Below, piece after piece: positions 26,455-35,553 of a stretch of DNA of 64,000 nucleotides. Made by a program: the position numbers and the translations under genes. The first letter of the stretch is position 1. Each line of letters starts with the position of its first letter. The notes beneath the pieces were generated by a model. That model was not told where the DNA came from and made no database searches. It saw nothing but the letters and a program-made list of their open reading frames with translations. The stretch covers positions 8,479 through 72,478 of the forward strand of contig JADJGZ010000022.1 of NCBI GenBank assembly GCA_016707785.1, read 5' to 3'. This DNA is from Bacteroidales bacterium (GTDB lineage Bacteria > Bacteroidota > Bacteroidia > Bacteroidales > UBA4417).

Positions 26455-26820
26455 AGGGATTTTATTAAATTCACATGATCATTAATTACGCCTGATTAAT
26501 CTTTTGGTAAACAATTAACTAGTTTCAGATACAAAGTAAGCATCAATTTGGATGCAGATTTCACTTTTAACAATTCCTTGACAAAAGAAAATAAATATCT
26601 TTCTCAATTCTAATGTGTCAATAATATAAACGTGACATGAATCATCTGAAATTCTTCCTGGAATTATAATGACAGCATGGCTTTAAACATAGATATATGT
26701 AACCTATATTAATTAGACACTTTCTAAATTACGAAAATATTCAATAACTTACATAATTTGATATTTCTAATTCAATACTTTTGGCACGCATTAAAAAAAA
26801 TTAACAATAATTCGTAAACT
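26455..26820. other. intergenic region, 366 bp, upstream of nuo operon
   Basis: Very AT-rich. It holds the candidate nuo promoter near its right end. No further gene or structure was seen. Confidence 0.5.
26757..26783 (+). promoter_or_regulatory. candidate promoter of the nuo operon
   Basis: TTTG at 26757-26760 and TACTTTTG at 26776-26783, 15 bases apart (shorter than the usual 18-21). The first gene starts 37 bases after the box. Confidence 0.45.
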
Positions 26821-27171
26821 ATGGAAAGTCAATCACTTGTACTTTTCTTTATTGTTGCAGTAGTCCTTGTTGGGCTAGCCTTAGTGTTCTCCAGTTACGT
26901 CCCCCCCACTTCGTACAATCCGGTTAAATTTGAGCCCTATGAGTGTGGAATTGAGACCATTGGAGGTACCTGGCTGCAATATACCGTAGGGTATTATCTC
27001 TTTGCCATTTTGTTTCTCATTTTTGACGTGGAAACAGTATTTATCTTTCCATGGGCAACTGTAATGAAAACTGCCGGGTTAACGGGATTCATTGAAATCA
27101 TCATCTTCTTTTTCATACTCGGACTAGGACTGTTGTATGGATGGAAAAAACATGCATTGAAATGGGAATAA
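26821..27171 (+). CDS. nuoA: NADH-quinone oxidoreductase subunit A
   Basis: 116 residues with three membrane helices and the family segment PVKFEPYECGIE followed by FLIFDVETVFIFPWA, whose acidic residues lie in the quinone/proton path. It is the first gene of an operon of eleven subunits and overlaps nuoB by 10 bases. It forms part of the membrane arm next to the quinone site. Confidence 0.95.
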   Translation: MESQSLVLFFIVAVVLVGLALVFSSYVPPTSYNPVKFEPYECGIETIGGTWLQYTVGYYLFAILFLIFDVETVFIFPWATVMKTAGLTGFIEIIIFFFILGLGLLYGWKKHALKWE

Positions 27172-27698
27172 GCTCTAAAAAGGAATTCGAAACCAATGAT
27201 TTCCCCATCCTCGAGCAATATGGAGGGGGAAGTATCATACTTACACAACTCGATGCGTTGGTTAACTGGGCCAGGTCAAATTCTGTCTGGCCATTGACTT
27301 TTGGTACCCGCTGTTGTGCAATAGAAATGATGGCAACCGGTGCTTCAAGGCATGATTTTGCCCGTTTCGGTTATGAAGTCGCCCGTGCGACACCACGCCA
27401 GGCAGATATGATCATCATTTCCGGATCCATCAATTATAAAATGGCCCCGGTACTGAAGAGGCTCTACGACCAGATTGCAGATCCAAAATATGTAATTGCA
27501 ATGGGCGCCTGCGCTGTTTCCGGTGGTCCTTTTTACTACAATTCATATTCAATTGTAAAAGGAGCCGACCATGTGATCCCTGTTGATATATATGTCCCGG
27601 GTTGTCCGCCAAGGCCCGAAGCATTGCTTTTTGCTTTCCTACAGCTTCAGAAGAAGATTAAGAGGGAGAAGAATTTCAAAGGGATGATCAAAAAATAA
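27162..27698 (+). CDS. nuoB: NADH-quinone oxidoreductase subunit B
   Basis: 178 residues from an ATG inside the end of nuoA. Another in-frame ATG 21 bases upstream is possible but extends the overlap. The N2 cluster ligands are all present: tandem cysteines in TRCCAIE, one in GACAVSGG and one in VPGCPPRPE. N2 is the last iron-sulfur cluster before quinone. The reading frame and the spacing to nuoC (91 bases) are normal. Confidence 0.95.
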   Translation: MGISSKKEFETNDFPILEQYGGGSIILTQLDALVNWARSNSVWPLTFGTRCCAIEMMATGASRHDFARFGYEVARATPRQADMIIISGSINYKMAPVLKRLYDQIADPKYVIAMGACAVSGGPFYYNSYSIVKGADHVIPVDIYVPGCPPRPEALLFAFLQLQKKIKREKNFKGMIKK

Positions 27699-27789
27699 TC
27701 ATAACAGGTAAGTGTTGTGAAAACAGCTTCAGGCAGCATTATTTATTAAACCGGAAGCAGTTACACATCGATTACTTAAAATTCATGAT

Positions 27790-28245
27790 ATGTTAAACGA
27801 AGAATTAATCACCTATCTCAGCAAACAGTTTCCCGGGGCTGAGGTGAAGCAAGGCACCCAGTATGTTGAGGTGATTGCAGGTGCTGATGAACTTCATAAG
27901 GTAGCACAGAGCCTTAAAGAATCGCAGGAAACTGCTTTCGATTATCTCGTCTGCCTTTCAGGGGTTGATTACCCGGAATATATGAGCGTAGTTTATCACC
28001 TGGAATCAACCAAATTCAAGCATTTCATTGTCCTGAAAGTAAAAACATCCGGACGTGAAAACCCTGCGATTGATACTGTTTGTGATATCTGGCCGACCGC
28101 TGAATTCCATGAAAGGGAGGTTTTTGACCTGCTTGGAGTGAAATTCAATAATCATCCGGATTTGCGAAGGTTGTTTCTTGATGAAGGCTGGGGATACCCT
28201 CTCCGCAAAGATTATGTTGATGAAATCCATATCGTAGAAAGATAG
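27790..28245 (+). CDS. nuoC: NADH-quinone oxidoreductase subunit C
   Basis: 151 residues, a short form of the 30-kDa subunit. The family signature AEFHEREVFDLLGVKFNNHPDLRRLFL is seen (in parts: EREVFDLLG, NHPDLRR, GYPLRKDY). It stabilises the junction of the peripheral arm. In some Bacteroidota nuoC is fused to nuoD. Here the two are separate, with only two bases between them. Confidence 0.94.
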   Translation: MLNEELITYLSKQFPGAEVKQGTQYVEVIAGADELHKVAQSLKESQETAFDYLVCLSGVDYPEYMSVVYHLESTKFKHFIVLKVKTSGRENPAIDTVCDIWPTAEFHEREVFDLLGVKFNNHPDLRRLFLDEGWGYPLRKDYVDEIHIVER

Positions 28246-28247
28246 TT

Positions 28248-29381
28248 ATGATCGAACTGATAGAAAAAAAGGTCACTTCCGATACCATTGCGACTGATGA
28301 ATACCTGGTTAATATGGGTCCACAACACCCGTCAACTCACGGTGTTCTGCGTTTGCTGGTCAAACTGGAAGGTGAAATAGTACATAATGTACAACCTCAC
28401 ATCGGCTATATCCATTCCGGTATCGAAAAAATGACAGAATCCCTGTCATATACTCAGATTCCTCATCTCACCGACCGTATGGACTATCTCTCAGCCCATA
28501 TGAATAATGAAGCGGTATCACTTTGTGTTGAAAATGCTTTACAGGTTGAGATTCCTGATCGTGTTAAATATATCAGGACTATCATGGCCGAGTTGCAACG
28601 TATTGCTTCTCACCAGCTATGGTGGTGTGCCACCGGGATGGACCTTGGTGCACTAACAACCTTTTTCTATGGATTGCGCGACAGGGAAGATATTCTTGAC
28701 ATTTTTGAAGAAACCTGTGGTGCAAGGCTTACCGTTAATTATAGCCTTCCGGGTGGTTTGATGTTCGATATTCACCCAAATTTCCAGAGGAAAGTAAAAG
28801 AGTTTATCAAGAAATTCAAAAAGAAACTACCTGAATATGATCAGTTGCTCACCGGGAATGTGATTTTCCAGGAACGCAGCAAAGGTGTGGGAATCCTGAG
28901 TAAGGAAGATGCCATCGCTTTTGGTGTAACAGGACCTACCGGCAGGGCATCAGGATTCAGTTGCGATGTCAGGAAGCACCATCCATATAGTGCCTATCCT
29001 CTGGTTAAATTCAATGAAGCACTGGGAACCGAAGGAGATACTTTCAGGCGTTACCAGCTGAGGATCGCTGAAATGTGGGAATCGATGGCCATTATTGAAC
29101 AACTGATTGATAACATCCCTGAAGGTGATTATTCAGCTAAAATGAAAGGGGTGATCAAACTTCCTGAAGGCGAATACTACCAGCGGGTTGAATCAGCCAG
29201 GGGTGAATTTGGAGTCTTTATCGTTAGTGATGGAAAGAAAAATCCTTACCGGGTTAAATTCCGCTCACCTGGATTTTCAAACCTGTTCACTATCAATCAC
29301 ATAGCTAAAGGTTGGAAAATCGCCGACCTGGTTGCCATCATGGCTACCTTCGACCTGGTAATCCCGGATATCGACCGATGA
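28248..29381 (+). CDS. nuoD: NADH-quinone oxidoreductase subunit D
   Basis: 377 residues of the 49-kDa subunit, related to the hydrogenase large subunit. The N-terminal loop NMGPQHPSTHGVLR holds the quinone-headgroup His, and HIGYIHSGIEK and SLPGGLMFD follow. The hydrogenase cysteines are missing, as expected for complex I. The short gap from nuoC implies translational coupling. Confidence 0.95.
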   Translation: MIELIEKKVTSDTIATDEYLVNMGPQHPSTHGVLRLLVKLEGEIVHNVQPHIGYIHSGIEKMTESLSYTQIPHLTDRMDYLSAHMNNEAVSLCVENALQVEIPDRVKYIRTIMAELQRIASHQLWWCATGMDLGALTTFFYGLRDREDILDIFEETCGARLTVNYSLPGGLMFDIHPNFQRKVKEFIKKFKKKLPEYDQLLTGNVIFQERSKGVGILSKEDAIAFGVTGPTGRASGFSCDVRKHHPYSAYPLVKFNEALGTEGDTFRRYQLRIAEMWESMAIIEQLIDNIPEGDYSAKMKGVIKLPEGEYYQRVESARGEFGVFIVSDGKKNPYRVKFRSPGFSNLFTINHIAKGWKIADLVAIMATFDLVIPDIDR

Positions 29382-29432
29382 GTTTTGAATGAGAAGTCCT
29401 AATTGCAAGTAAAACGATAAACCCATTATAGA

Positions 29433-30521
29433 ATGGAATTCGAAAAATACGATTTTACACCCATCACCCAATCCATTCATCAGGCTTTGCTGGAGAGCAC
29501 TACTCCCCTGCTTACTTTAATCATTGAATGGACAATCATTGGGGTTCTTTATCTCCTGTTTGTAGCTGTCTTCGGACTTTTCCTCGTTTATGCCGAGCGT
29601 AAGGTTTGTGCAGCTTTTCAACAAAGGCTTGGCCCTATGAGGGTTGGTCCATGGGGTTTACTGCAAACCATTGCCGACTTCATTAAATTGTTAATGAAGG
29701 AATTAATACAACCCAAGAGTGTTGATTCCTTTTTATACAACCTGGCACCATTTGTAGTAATTATAGTGCCATTTCTCACCATTTCTGTAATTCCATTTGC
29801 CCCCGGCTTACAAGCCCTGGATTTCGATATCGGGATTTTCTTTGTTACTGCAGTTTCTTCAGTGGGAGTAATCGGTGTATTATTAGCAGGTTGGGCCAGT
29901 AATAACAAATACTCCCTGATCGGGGGTATGCGTTCGGGAGCCCAGATCGTCAGTTATGAGTTATCAGTAGGTCTTTCATTGATCACAATGGTAATTTTGG
30001 CCGGTACAATGCAGATTTCAGAAATTGTCCTCCTGCAAAGGGAAGGCTGGTTTCTTTTCAAAGGACATATTCCTGCTGTAATTGCCTTTCTGGTATTTAT
30101 CGTGGCTGGTACTGCAGAAACCAATCGTGGTCCTTTTGACCTTGCCGAAGCAGAATCGGAGCTTACCGCAGGATTCCATACAGAATATTCAGGGATAAAA
30201 TTTGCCTTCTTCTTCCTGGCAGAATACATCAACTTGTTCATCGTTTCAGCCATGGCAGTAATAGTATTCCTGGGTGGATGGATGCCTTTCCATATTGGCG
30301 GCTGGGATGGATTCAATGCCATCATGGACTTCATTCCCGGATTGGTTTGGTTCTTCATGAAAGTATTGGGTATTATCTTCCTCATTATGTGGTTCAAATG
30401 GACTTTCCCAAGGCTCAGGGTCGACCAGATCCTTACCCTGGAGTGGAAATACCTGCTTCCAATCAACCTGTTCAACATACTCTTAATGGCTTTCCTGGTC
30501 CTGATGGGTTGGCATTGGTAA
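29433..30521 (+). CDS. nuoH: NADH-quinone oxidoreductase subunit H
   Basis: 362 residues with about eight helices. Family motifs are AERKVCAAFQQRLGPMRVGP (helix 1-2 loop) and ETNRGPFDLAEAESELTAGF with its chain of Glu residues, the E-channel that links quinone reduction to proton pumping. The C-terminal end has FKWTFPRLRVDQIL. It sits directly before the ferredoxin-like subunit. Confidence 0.95.
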   Translation: MEFEKYDFTPITQSIHQALLESTTPLLTLIIEWTIIGVLYLLFVAVFGLFLVYAERKVCAAFQQRLGPMRVGPWGLLQTIADFIKLLMKELIQPKSVDSFLYNLAPFVVIIVPFLTISVIPFAPGLQALDFDIGIFFVTAVSSVGVIGVLLAGWASNNKYSLIGGMRSGAQIVSYELSVGLSLITMVILAGTMQISEIVLLQREGWFLFKGHIPAVIAFLVFIVAGTAETNRGPFDLAEAESELTAGFHTEYSGIKFAFFFLAEYINLFIVSAMAVIVFLGGWMPFHIGGWDGFNAIMDFIPGLVWFFMKVLGIIFLIMWFKWTFPRLRVDQILTLEWKYLLPINLFNILLMAFLVLMGWHW

Positions 30522-30553
30522 GATAATCTACAAAGTAAATAGACTGAAAAGAG

Positions 30554-31036
30554 ATGAAATCATTCCTCAACTATATATCAGAAATATTCAAGGGAGTATG
30601 GACCTTACTCATTGGGATGAAGGTCACGGCAAAATACTTCTTCACTCCCTGGAAACATGTTACCCAGCAATATCCTGAAAACAGGGAGAAGCTGTTTATT
30701 GCCGAACGTTTTCGGGGTGAGGTAGTGATGCCCCACAATGAAAACAATGAGCATGCATGCACAGGCTGTGGGATTTGTGAATTGAATTGCCCGAATGGCT
30801 CTATTGAAATCATCACTAAATCGATCCTTACTGAAGAAGGCAAGAAGAAAAGAATCATCGACCAGCATATTTATCACCTGGGGATGTGCACATTCTGCAA
30901 TTTATGCGTAAAAACCTGTCCTTCAGATGCAATTGTGATGGCTCAGACCTTCGAACACGCCTATTGGGATCGCACTCAACTCACCAAAGTATTGAATAAA
31001 CCCGGTTCAAAGATTATGGCCGGAGTGAAGGAATAA
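30554..31036 (+). CDS. nuoI: NADH-quinone oxidoreductase subunit I (2x[4Fe-4S])
   Basis: 160 residues carrying two classical ferredoxin motifs, CTGCGICELNCP and CTFCNLCVKTCP, ligating N6a and N6b, with an amphipathic N-terminal helix. Because NuoE, F and G are absent, this subunit is the outermost iron-sulfur carrier seen in the operon and the likely point of electron entry from a soluble donor. Confidence 0.95.
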   Translation: MKSFLNYISEIFKGVWTLLIGMKVTAKYFFTPWKHVTQQYPENREKLFIAERFRGEVVMPHNENNEHACTGCGICELNCPNGSIEIITKSILTEEGKKKRIIDQHIYHLGMCTFCNLCVKTCPSDAIVMAQTFEHAYWDRTQLTKVLNKPGSKIMAGVKE

Positions 31037-31066
31037 AACAATTAGGAAACTTATAAGAAAAGAACC

Positions 31067-31585
31067 ATGAATAGCGAGATCATGTTTTATATATTGGCCG
31101 GAATGATCCTCATCTTCTCCGTGATGACGGTTACCAGCCGCAGGATCCTCCGGGCTGCTGTCTACCTGTTATTTGTGCTCATCAGTACCGCAGGATTGTA
31201 TTTCATGCTCAGTTACAGCTTCCTTGCCGCAGTGCAGCTAACGGTTTATGCCGGTGGTATCGTAGTACTTATTATATTCTCCATCCTGCTAACCAGCCAT
31301 ATCAGTGAAAGAGCTGTTGTTGCTGACATAAAACAGACCTTGTTATCTGCCCTTGCAGCTGTTGCAGGAGCAGTGCTTACCCTAATGACCATTCTCAGGT
31401 TTACTTTTGTTCCCACTACCCAACCTGCTACCGGAACTTCAGTAAAAGATATTGGTACAGCCCTGATCTCTTATGGAGAAAACGGTTATGCCCTTCCATT
31501 TGAAGTGATCTCTATACTCCTTCTGGCTGCAATGATCGGAGCCATTATTGTTGCCCGTAAAGAGAAATTAAAAGGAGAAAACTAG
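31067..31585 (+). CDS. nuoJ: NADH-quinone oxidoreductase subunit J
   Basis: 172 residues with five helices. Typical segments are VTSRRILRAAVYLL and AAVQLTVYAGGIVVLIIFSILLT, the latter holding the pi-bulge region of helix 3. A soluble loop follows the third helix. It lies between nuoI and nuoK. Confidence 0.92.
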   Translation: MNSEIMFYILAGMILIFSVMTVTSRRILRAAVYLLFVLISTAGLYFMLSYSFLAAVQLTVYAGGIVVLIIFSILLTSHISERAVVADIKQTLLSALAAVAGAVLTLMTILRFTFVPTTQPATGTSVKDIGTALISYGENGYALPFEVISILLLAAMIGAIIVARKEKLKGEN

Positions 31586-31649
31586 GAATCAGTAATTCCT
31601 GGAACAGAAACATAGTTTATCACAAAGCGTACCCAAAATATACCACCTA

Positions 31650-31967
31650 ATGACCGGAACCATACCCCTTCAATTTTTCCTGGTAATCAGTACATTGATG
31701 TTTTTCATCGGGATTTTCGGGTTTCTCACCAGGCGAAACCTGATTACCATGTTAATGTCGATAGAGCTAATCCTGAATTCAGTGAATATCAATTTCGTTG
31801 CATTCAATAAATACCTCTATCCTGACCAGCTTGCAGGACATTTCTTCAGTCTTATTGTGATTGCCGTTGCTGCAGCAGAAGCTGCCGTTGCTATCGCCAT
31901 CATTATCAATATCTACAGGAATTTCAGATCGATTGATGTGGATAATGTAGACCAGATGAAGAATTAA
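31650..31967 (+). CDS. nuoK: NADH-quinone oxidoreductase subunit K
   Basis: 105 residues with three helices, Glu in MLMSIELILNSVNINF and in AAEAAVAIAI, both on the proton path. Length and motifs are normal for the family. Confidence 0.94.
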   Translation: MTGTIPLQFFLVISTLMFFIGIFGFLTRRNLITMLMSIELILNSVNINFVAFNKYLYPDQLAGHFFSLIVIAVAAAEAAVAIAIIINIYRNFRSIDVDNVDQMKN

Positions 31968-32050
31968 TCACAATTGAATCAGCATCAGCTTATTAAGATT
32001 GATTACCTGGATAAAAACATTAGAAATAAGAACTGAATACAATTAAGCTT

Positions 32051-33967
32051 ATGAGTAACTATTCCTATACGATACTAATCCCGCTGGTTCCCCTTGCAGT
32101 ATTCTTATTTACGGGGCTTGCAGGGCATAAGATGAAACCGATGGTTTCAGGTTTGATCGGTACTGCGGGGCTTGCCTTTGGTGCTATTCTTTCCTATGTT
32201 ACTGCCATTAGTTATTTCTGGACCGGGCATGCTGAAGGAACCGCCTATACTTCAATCAAGGCATTCGAGATCTCCTGGCTGAATCTGACGGATGCATTAA
32301 CCATCAAACTGGGAGCTCTGATTGATCCTATTTCAGTTATGATGCTTGTGGTTGTCACTACAGTTTCTTTGATGGTGCATATCTACAGCCTTGGATATAT
32401 GAAGGGAGAACGGGGATTTCACAGGTTCTTTGCATTCTTGTCTCTTTTCAGCTTTTCGATGCTGGGCCTTGTGCTGGCAACCAATATTTTCCAGATGTAC
32501 ATCTTCTGGGAGCTTGTTGGGGTTTCATCCTTCCTGCTCATTGGTTTTTATTATGAGAAACCCAGTGCTGTTGCTGCCTCCAAGAAGGCTTTCATCGTCA
32601 CCCGGTTTGCTGACCTGGGATTCCTGATCGGTATCCTGATGCTTTCATTCAATACCAATACTTTTGATTTCCAGACCCTGGTGAATCCAACCGGTCCTGC
32701 CATCTCACAAGGTGGTGGTGCTGCTTTCATGGGATTATCTGTATTAAGCTGGTCGTTGATATTCATCTTTATGGGAGGTGCCGGGAAGTCGGCTATGTTT
32801 CCGCTGCACATCTGGTTGCCGGATGCAATGGAAGGCCCCACTCCTGTTTCAGCATTAATCCATGCCGCTACAATGGTTGTTGCAGGGGTTTACCTGGTAG
32901 CAAGGCTTTTCCCTGTATATGCACTTGGAGCGCCGGATGCACTAACGGTTGTAGCCTGGGTGGGTGGAATATCTTCACTGTTTGCGGCAATTATAGCTTG
33001 TACCCAGACTGATATAAAGCGTGTACTGGCGTATTCAACCATGTCGCAGATCGGCTATATGATGCTTGCCCTCGGGGTTTCCGGTTTCGGCGGGCATGAT
33101 GGACTAGGCTTTATGGCTTCAAATTTTCACCTGTTTACCCATGCCATGTTCAAAGCCCTCCTCTTCCTGGGTGCCGGGGCAGTGATCCATGCTGTGCATT
33201 CAAATGATATGAGCGGAATGGGTAACTTGCGTAAATACCTGCCTATAACACATATCACCTTCCTGATAGCTTGTATAACCATTGCAGGGATACCGCCATT
33301 CTCAGGATTTTTCAGCAAAGATGAAATACTGGTTGCTGCCTACCATCATAACAAAATATTGTTCTTCATTGAATATGCAGTTGCCGGGCTCACCGCATTC
33401 TATATGTTCAGGCTTTATTACAGCATTTTCTGGGGCAAGGAAACACATTATCATCACACCCCTCATGAAGCGCCCTATGTAATGACAATCCCTTTGATGA
33501 TACTTGCTTTTGGTGCTGTAACCACCGGATTTCTTCCTTTCCATGACCTGGTAACTTCCGATGGTTTGCCTCTTGATCTGCATACCGAATGGGGAATTGC
33601 AATTCCTTCCATTTTGATCGCTGTTTTAGGAATTGCAATTGCAACAATAATGTACAGAAAAGTAAACGGGATGCCGGAAAAAATGGCTGGAATCTTCGGT
33701 TATTTTTACAAATGGGCCTACAGGAAGTTCTACATCGATGAAGTCTATCTGTTCGTTACAAAAAAGATCATCTTCAATTATATTTCCCGTCCGATAGCAT
33801 GGTTCGACAGGCATGTAGTGGATGGAACCATGAATGGAATTGCCGGTATTACCCAGTTTGCCTCTGTCAGCATCAAGGGACTCCAATCAGGAAGGGTGCA
33901 ACAATATGCCTTTGTATTTATCTCTGGTGCCATAGCCCTTGTTATCATCTTCGTGTATCTCTGGTAA
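32051..33967 (+). CDS. nuoL: NADH-quinone oxidoreductase subunit L
   Basis: 638 residues, an antiporter-like subunit with about 16 helices and the long lateral C-terminal helix region. The core motif is FWELVGVSSFLLIGFYY (Glu), followed by the Lys-bearing helix GKSAMFPLHIWLPDAMEGPTPVSALIHAATMV. It forms the distal end of the membrane arm. A short KKIIFNYISRP tail precedes the last helix. Confidence 0.96.
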   Translation: MSNYSYTILIPLVPLAVFLFTGLAGHKMKPMVSGLIGTAGLAFGAILSYVTAISYFWTGHAEGTAYTSIKAFEISWLNLTDALTIKLGALIDPISVMMLVVVTTVSLMVHIYSLGYMKGERGFHRFFAFLSLFSFSMLGLVLATNIFQMYIFWELVGVSSFLLIGFYYEKPSAVAASKKAFIVTRFADLGFLIGILMLSFNTNTFDFQTLVNPTGPAISQGGGAAFMGLSVLSWSLIFIFMGGAGKSAMFPLHIWLPDAMEGPTPVSALIHAATMVVAGVYLVARLFPVYALGAPDALTVVAWVGGISSLFAAIIACTQTDIKRVLAYSTMSQIGYMMLALGVSGFGGHDGLGFMASNFHLFTHAMFKALLFLGAGAVIHAVHSNDMSGMGNLRKYLPITHITFLIACITIAGIPPFSGFFSKDEILVAAYHHNKILFFIEYAVAGLTAFYMFRLYYSIFWGKETHYHHTPHEAPYVMTIPLMILAFGAVTTGFLPFHDLVTSDGLPLDLHTEWGIAIPSILIAVLGIAIATIMYRKVNGMPEKMAGIFGYFYKWAYRKFYIDEVYLFVTKKIIFNYISRPIAWFDRHVVDGTMNGIAGITQFASVSIKGLQSGRVQQYAFVFISGAIALVIIFVYLW

Positions 33968-33982
33968 TAAAAAACAAAATCA

Positions 33983-35497
33983 ATGAATATATTAAGCCTT
34001 TTTGTACTGATCCCCATCCTCACTATTATTGCTATCGTATTCACTAAGAATATGAAGCAAACACGCCTGGTAAGCGCGATAGGTATGGGAATACAGCTCA
34101 TCCTCTCAGGTATACTCATCTACATGTACCTTGCCGAAAGAAATGCCGGCAATACGGCTGACATGCTTTTCATGTATGATGCCCTTTGGTTTCCCACCCT
34201 GAATATTCATTATACCATCGGGGTCGACGGGATTTCTGTCGCAATGATAGCATTGACTTCTATTGTGGTATTTGCCGGGGTATTTGCATCCTGGATGGTA
34301 GAATACCTTTCAAGGGAGTTCTTCATCTCATTGATCCTACTGGCATCAGGGGTATTTGGTTTCTTTATTTCCCTGGACCTATTTACTATGTTCCTGTTTT
34401 ATGAGGTGGCTGTAATCCCGATGTACCTGCTTATTGGTATCTGGGGGTCAGGTCCAAAGGAGTACTCAGCTATGAAGCTGACCATTATGCTGATGGCAGG
34501 TTCTGCACTTATCATGGTAGGCCTCCTGGGGATATATTTCAACTCAGCACCTGATGGTGGTCCACTCACCTGGAACCTGCTTGATATTTCGGCCATTACC
34601 ATTCCTATTGAAATGCAGCGCTTCCTCTTTCCTTTTACTTTCATAGGATTCGGAATACTTGGAGCACTTTTTCCTTTTCATACCTGGTCACCTGATGGTC
34701 ATGCCTCTGCCCCTACCGCTGTTTCTATGCTCCATGCAGGCGTATTAATGAAACTGGGAGGTTACGGTGCTTTCAGGGTTGCTATGTTCCTGATGCCAGA
34801 AGCAGCCAGGGAACAAGCCTGGATATTTATCATTTTAACCTCCATCAGTGTAGTTTATGGTGCTTTTGGTGCCATATGGCAAAAAGACCTGAAATATATC
34901 AATGCCTATTCCTCAGTGAGCCATTGCGGACTCGTTCTGTTTGCTGTGTTAATGATGAATGAAACCGCGATGAATGGAGCCATCATACAGATGATTTCCC
35001 ATGGTTTGATGACAGCCCTCTTCTTCGCCCTGATCGGGATGATCTATGGCCGTACCCATACCAGGATGATTAATGAGATGGGTGGATTGATGAAGATTAT
35101 TCCTTTCCTCGGAGTTGCATGGGTGATTGGTGGACTTGCCTCACTCGGTTTACCCGGATTAAGTGGATTCGTAGCAGAAATGACAGTTTTCATCGGAGCC
35201 TTCCAACACACTGACACCTTCCACCGTGTTGTGACCATCCTGGCTACTTCATCTATCGTTGTAACAGCGGTCTACATCCTCAGGGTTGTGGGAATGATCC
35301 TTTTCGGACCAGTGGTAGATGAGCACCATCTCCACCTCACGGATGCAAAATGGTATGAAAGACTTTCAACAGTTACTCTTATTGTTTCCATTGCAGCTAT
35401 TGGACTAGCACCTCTCTGGTTATCAGATATGATCGGATACAGCCTGGCTCCGATGGTTGAAAAGCTTACAGGACTTCCTTTCGCCAGCTTGTTTTAG
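33983..35497 (+). CDS. nuoM: NADH-quinone oxidoreductase subunit M
   Basis: 504 residues, antiporter-like. FLFYEVAVIPMYLLIGIWG (Glu) and the helix GILGALFPFHTWSPDGHASAPTAVSMLHAG carry the core charged residues. It starts 15 bases after nuoL. Confidence 0.96.
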   Translation: MNILSLFVLIPILTIIAIVFTKNMKQTRLVSAIGMGIQLILSGILIYMYLAERNAGNTADMLFMYDALWFPTLNIHYTIGVDGISVAMIALTSIVVFAGVFASWMVEYLSREFFISLILLASGVFGFFISLDLFTMFLFYEVAVIPMYLLIGIWGSGPKEYSAMKLTIMLMAGSALIMVGLLGIYFNSAPDGGPLTWNLLDISAITIPIEMQRFLFPFTFIGFGILGALFPFHTWSPDGHASAPTAVSMLHAGVLMKLGGYGAFRVAMFLMPEAAREQAWIFIILTSISVVYGAFGAIWQKDLKYINAYSSVSHCGLVLFAVLMMNETAMNGAIIQMISHGLMTALFFALIGMIYGRTHTRMINEMGGLMKIIPFLGVAWVIGGLASLGLPGLSGFVAEMTVFIGAFQHTDTFHRVVTILATSSIVVTAVYILRVVGMILFGPVVDEHHLHLTDAKWYERLSTVTLIVSIAAIGLAPLWLSDMIGYSLAPMVEKLTGLPFASLF

Positions 35498-35553
35498 GCT
35501 GACCGGGATGTTAATTAAATGAATGAAATAAGGATTCAAAACCAATACAACCT

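Noticed and set aside
29954..30478. 174-codon minus-strand frame inside nuoH
   Set aside because: Antisense shadow of a hydrophobic gene; no family resemblance.
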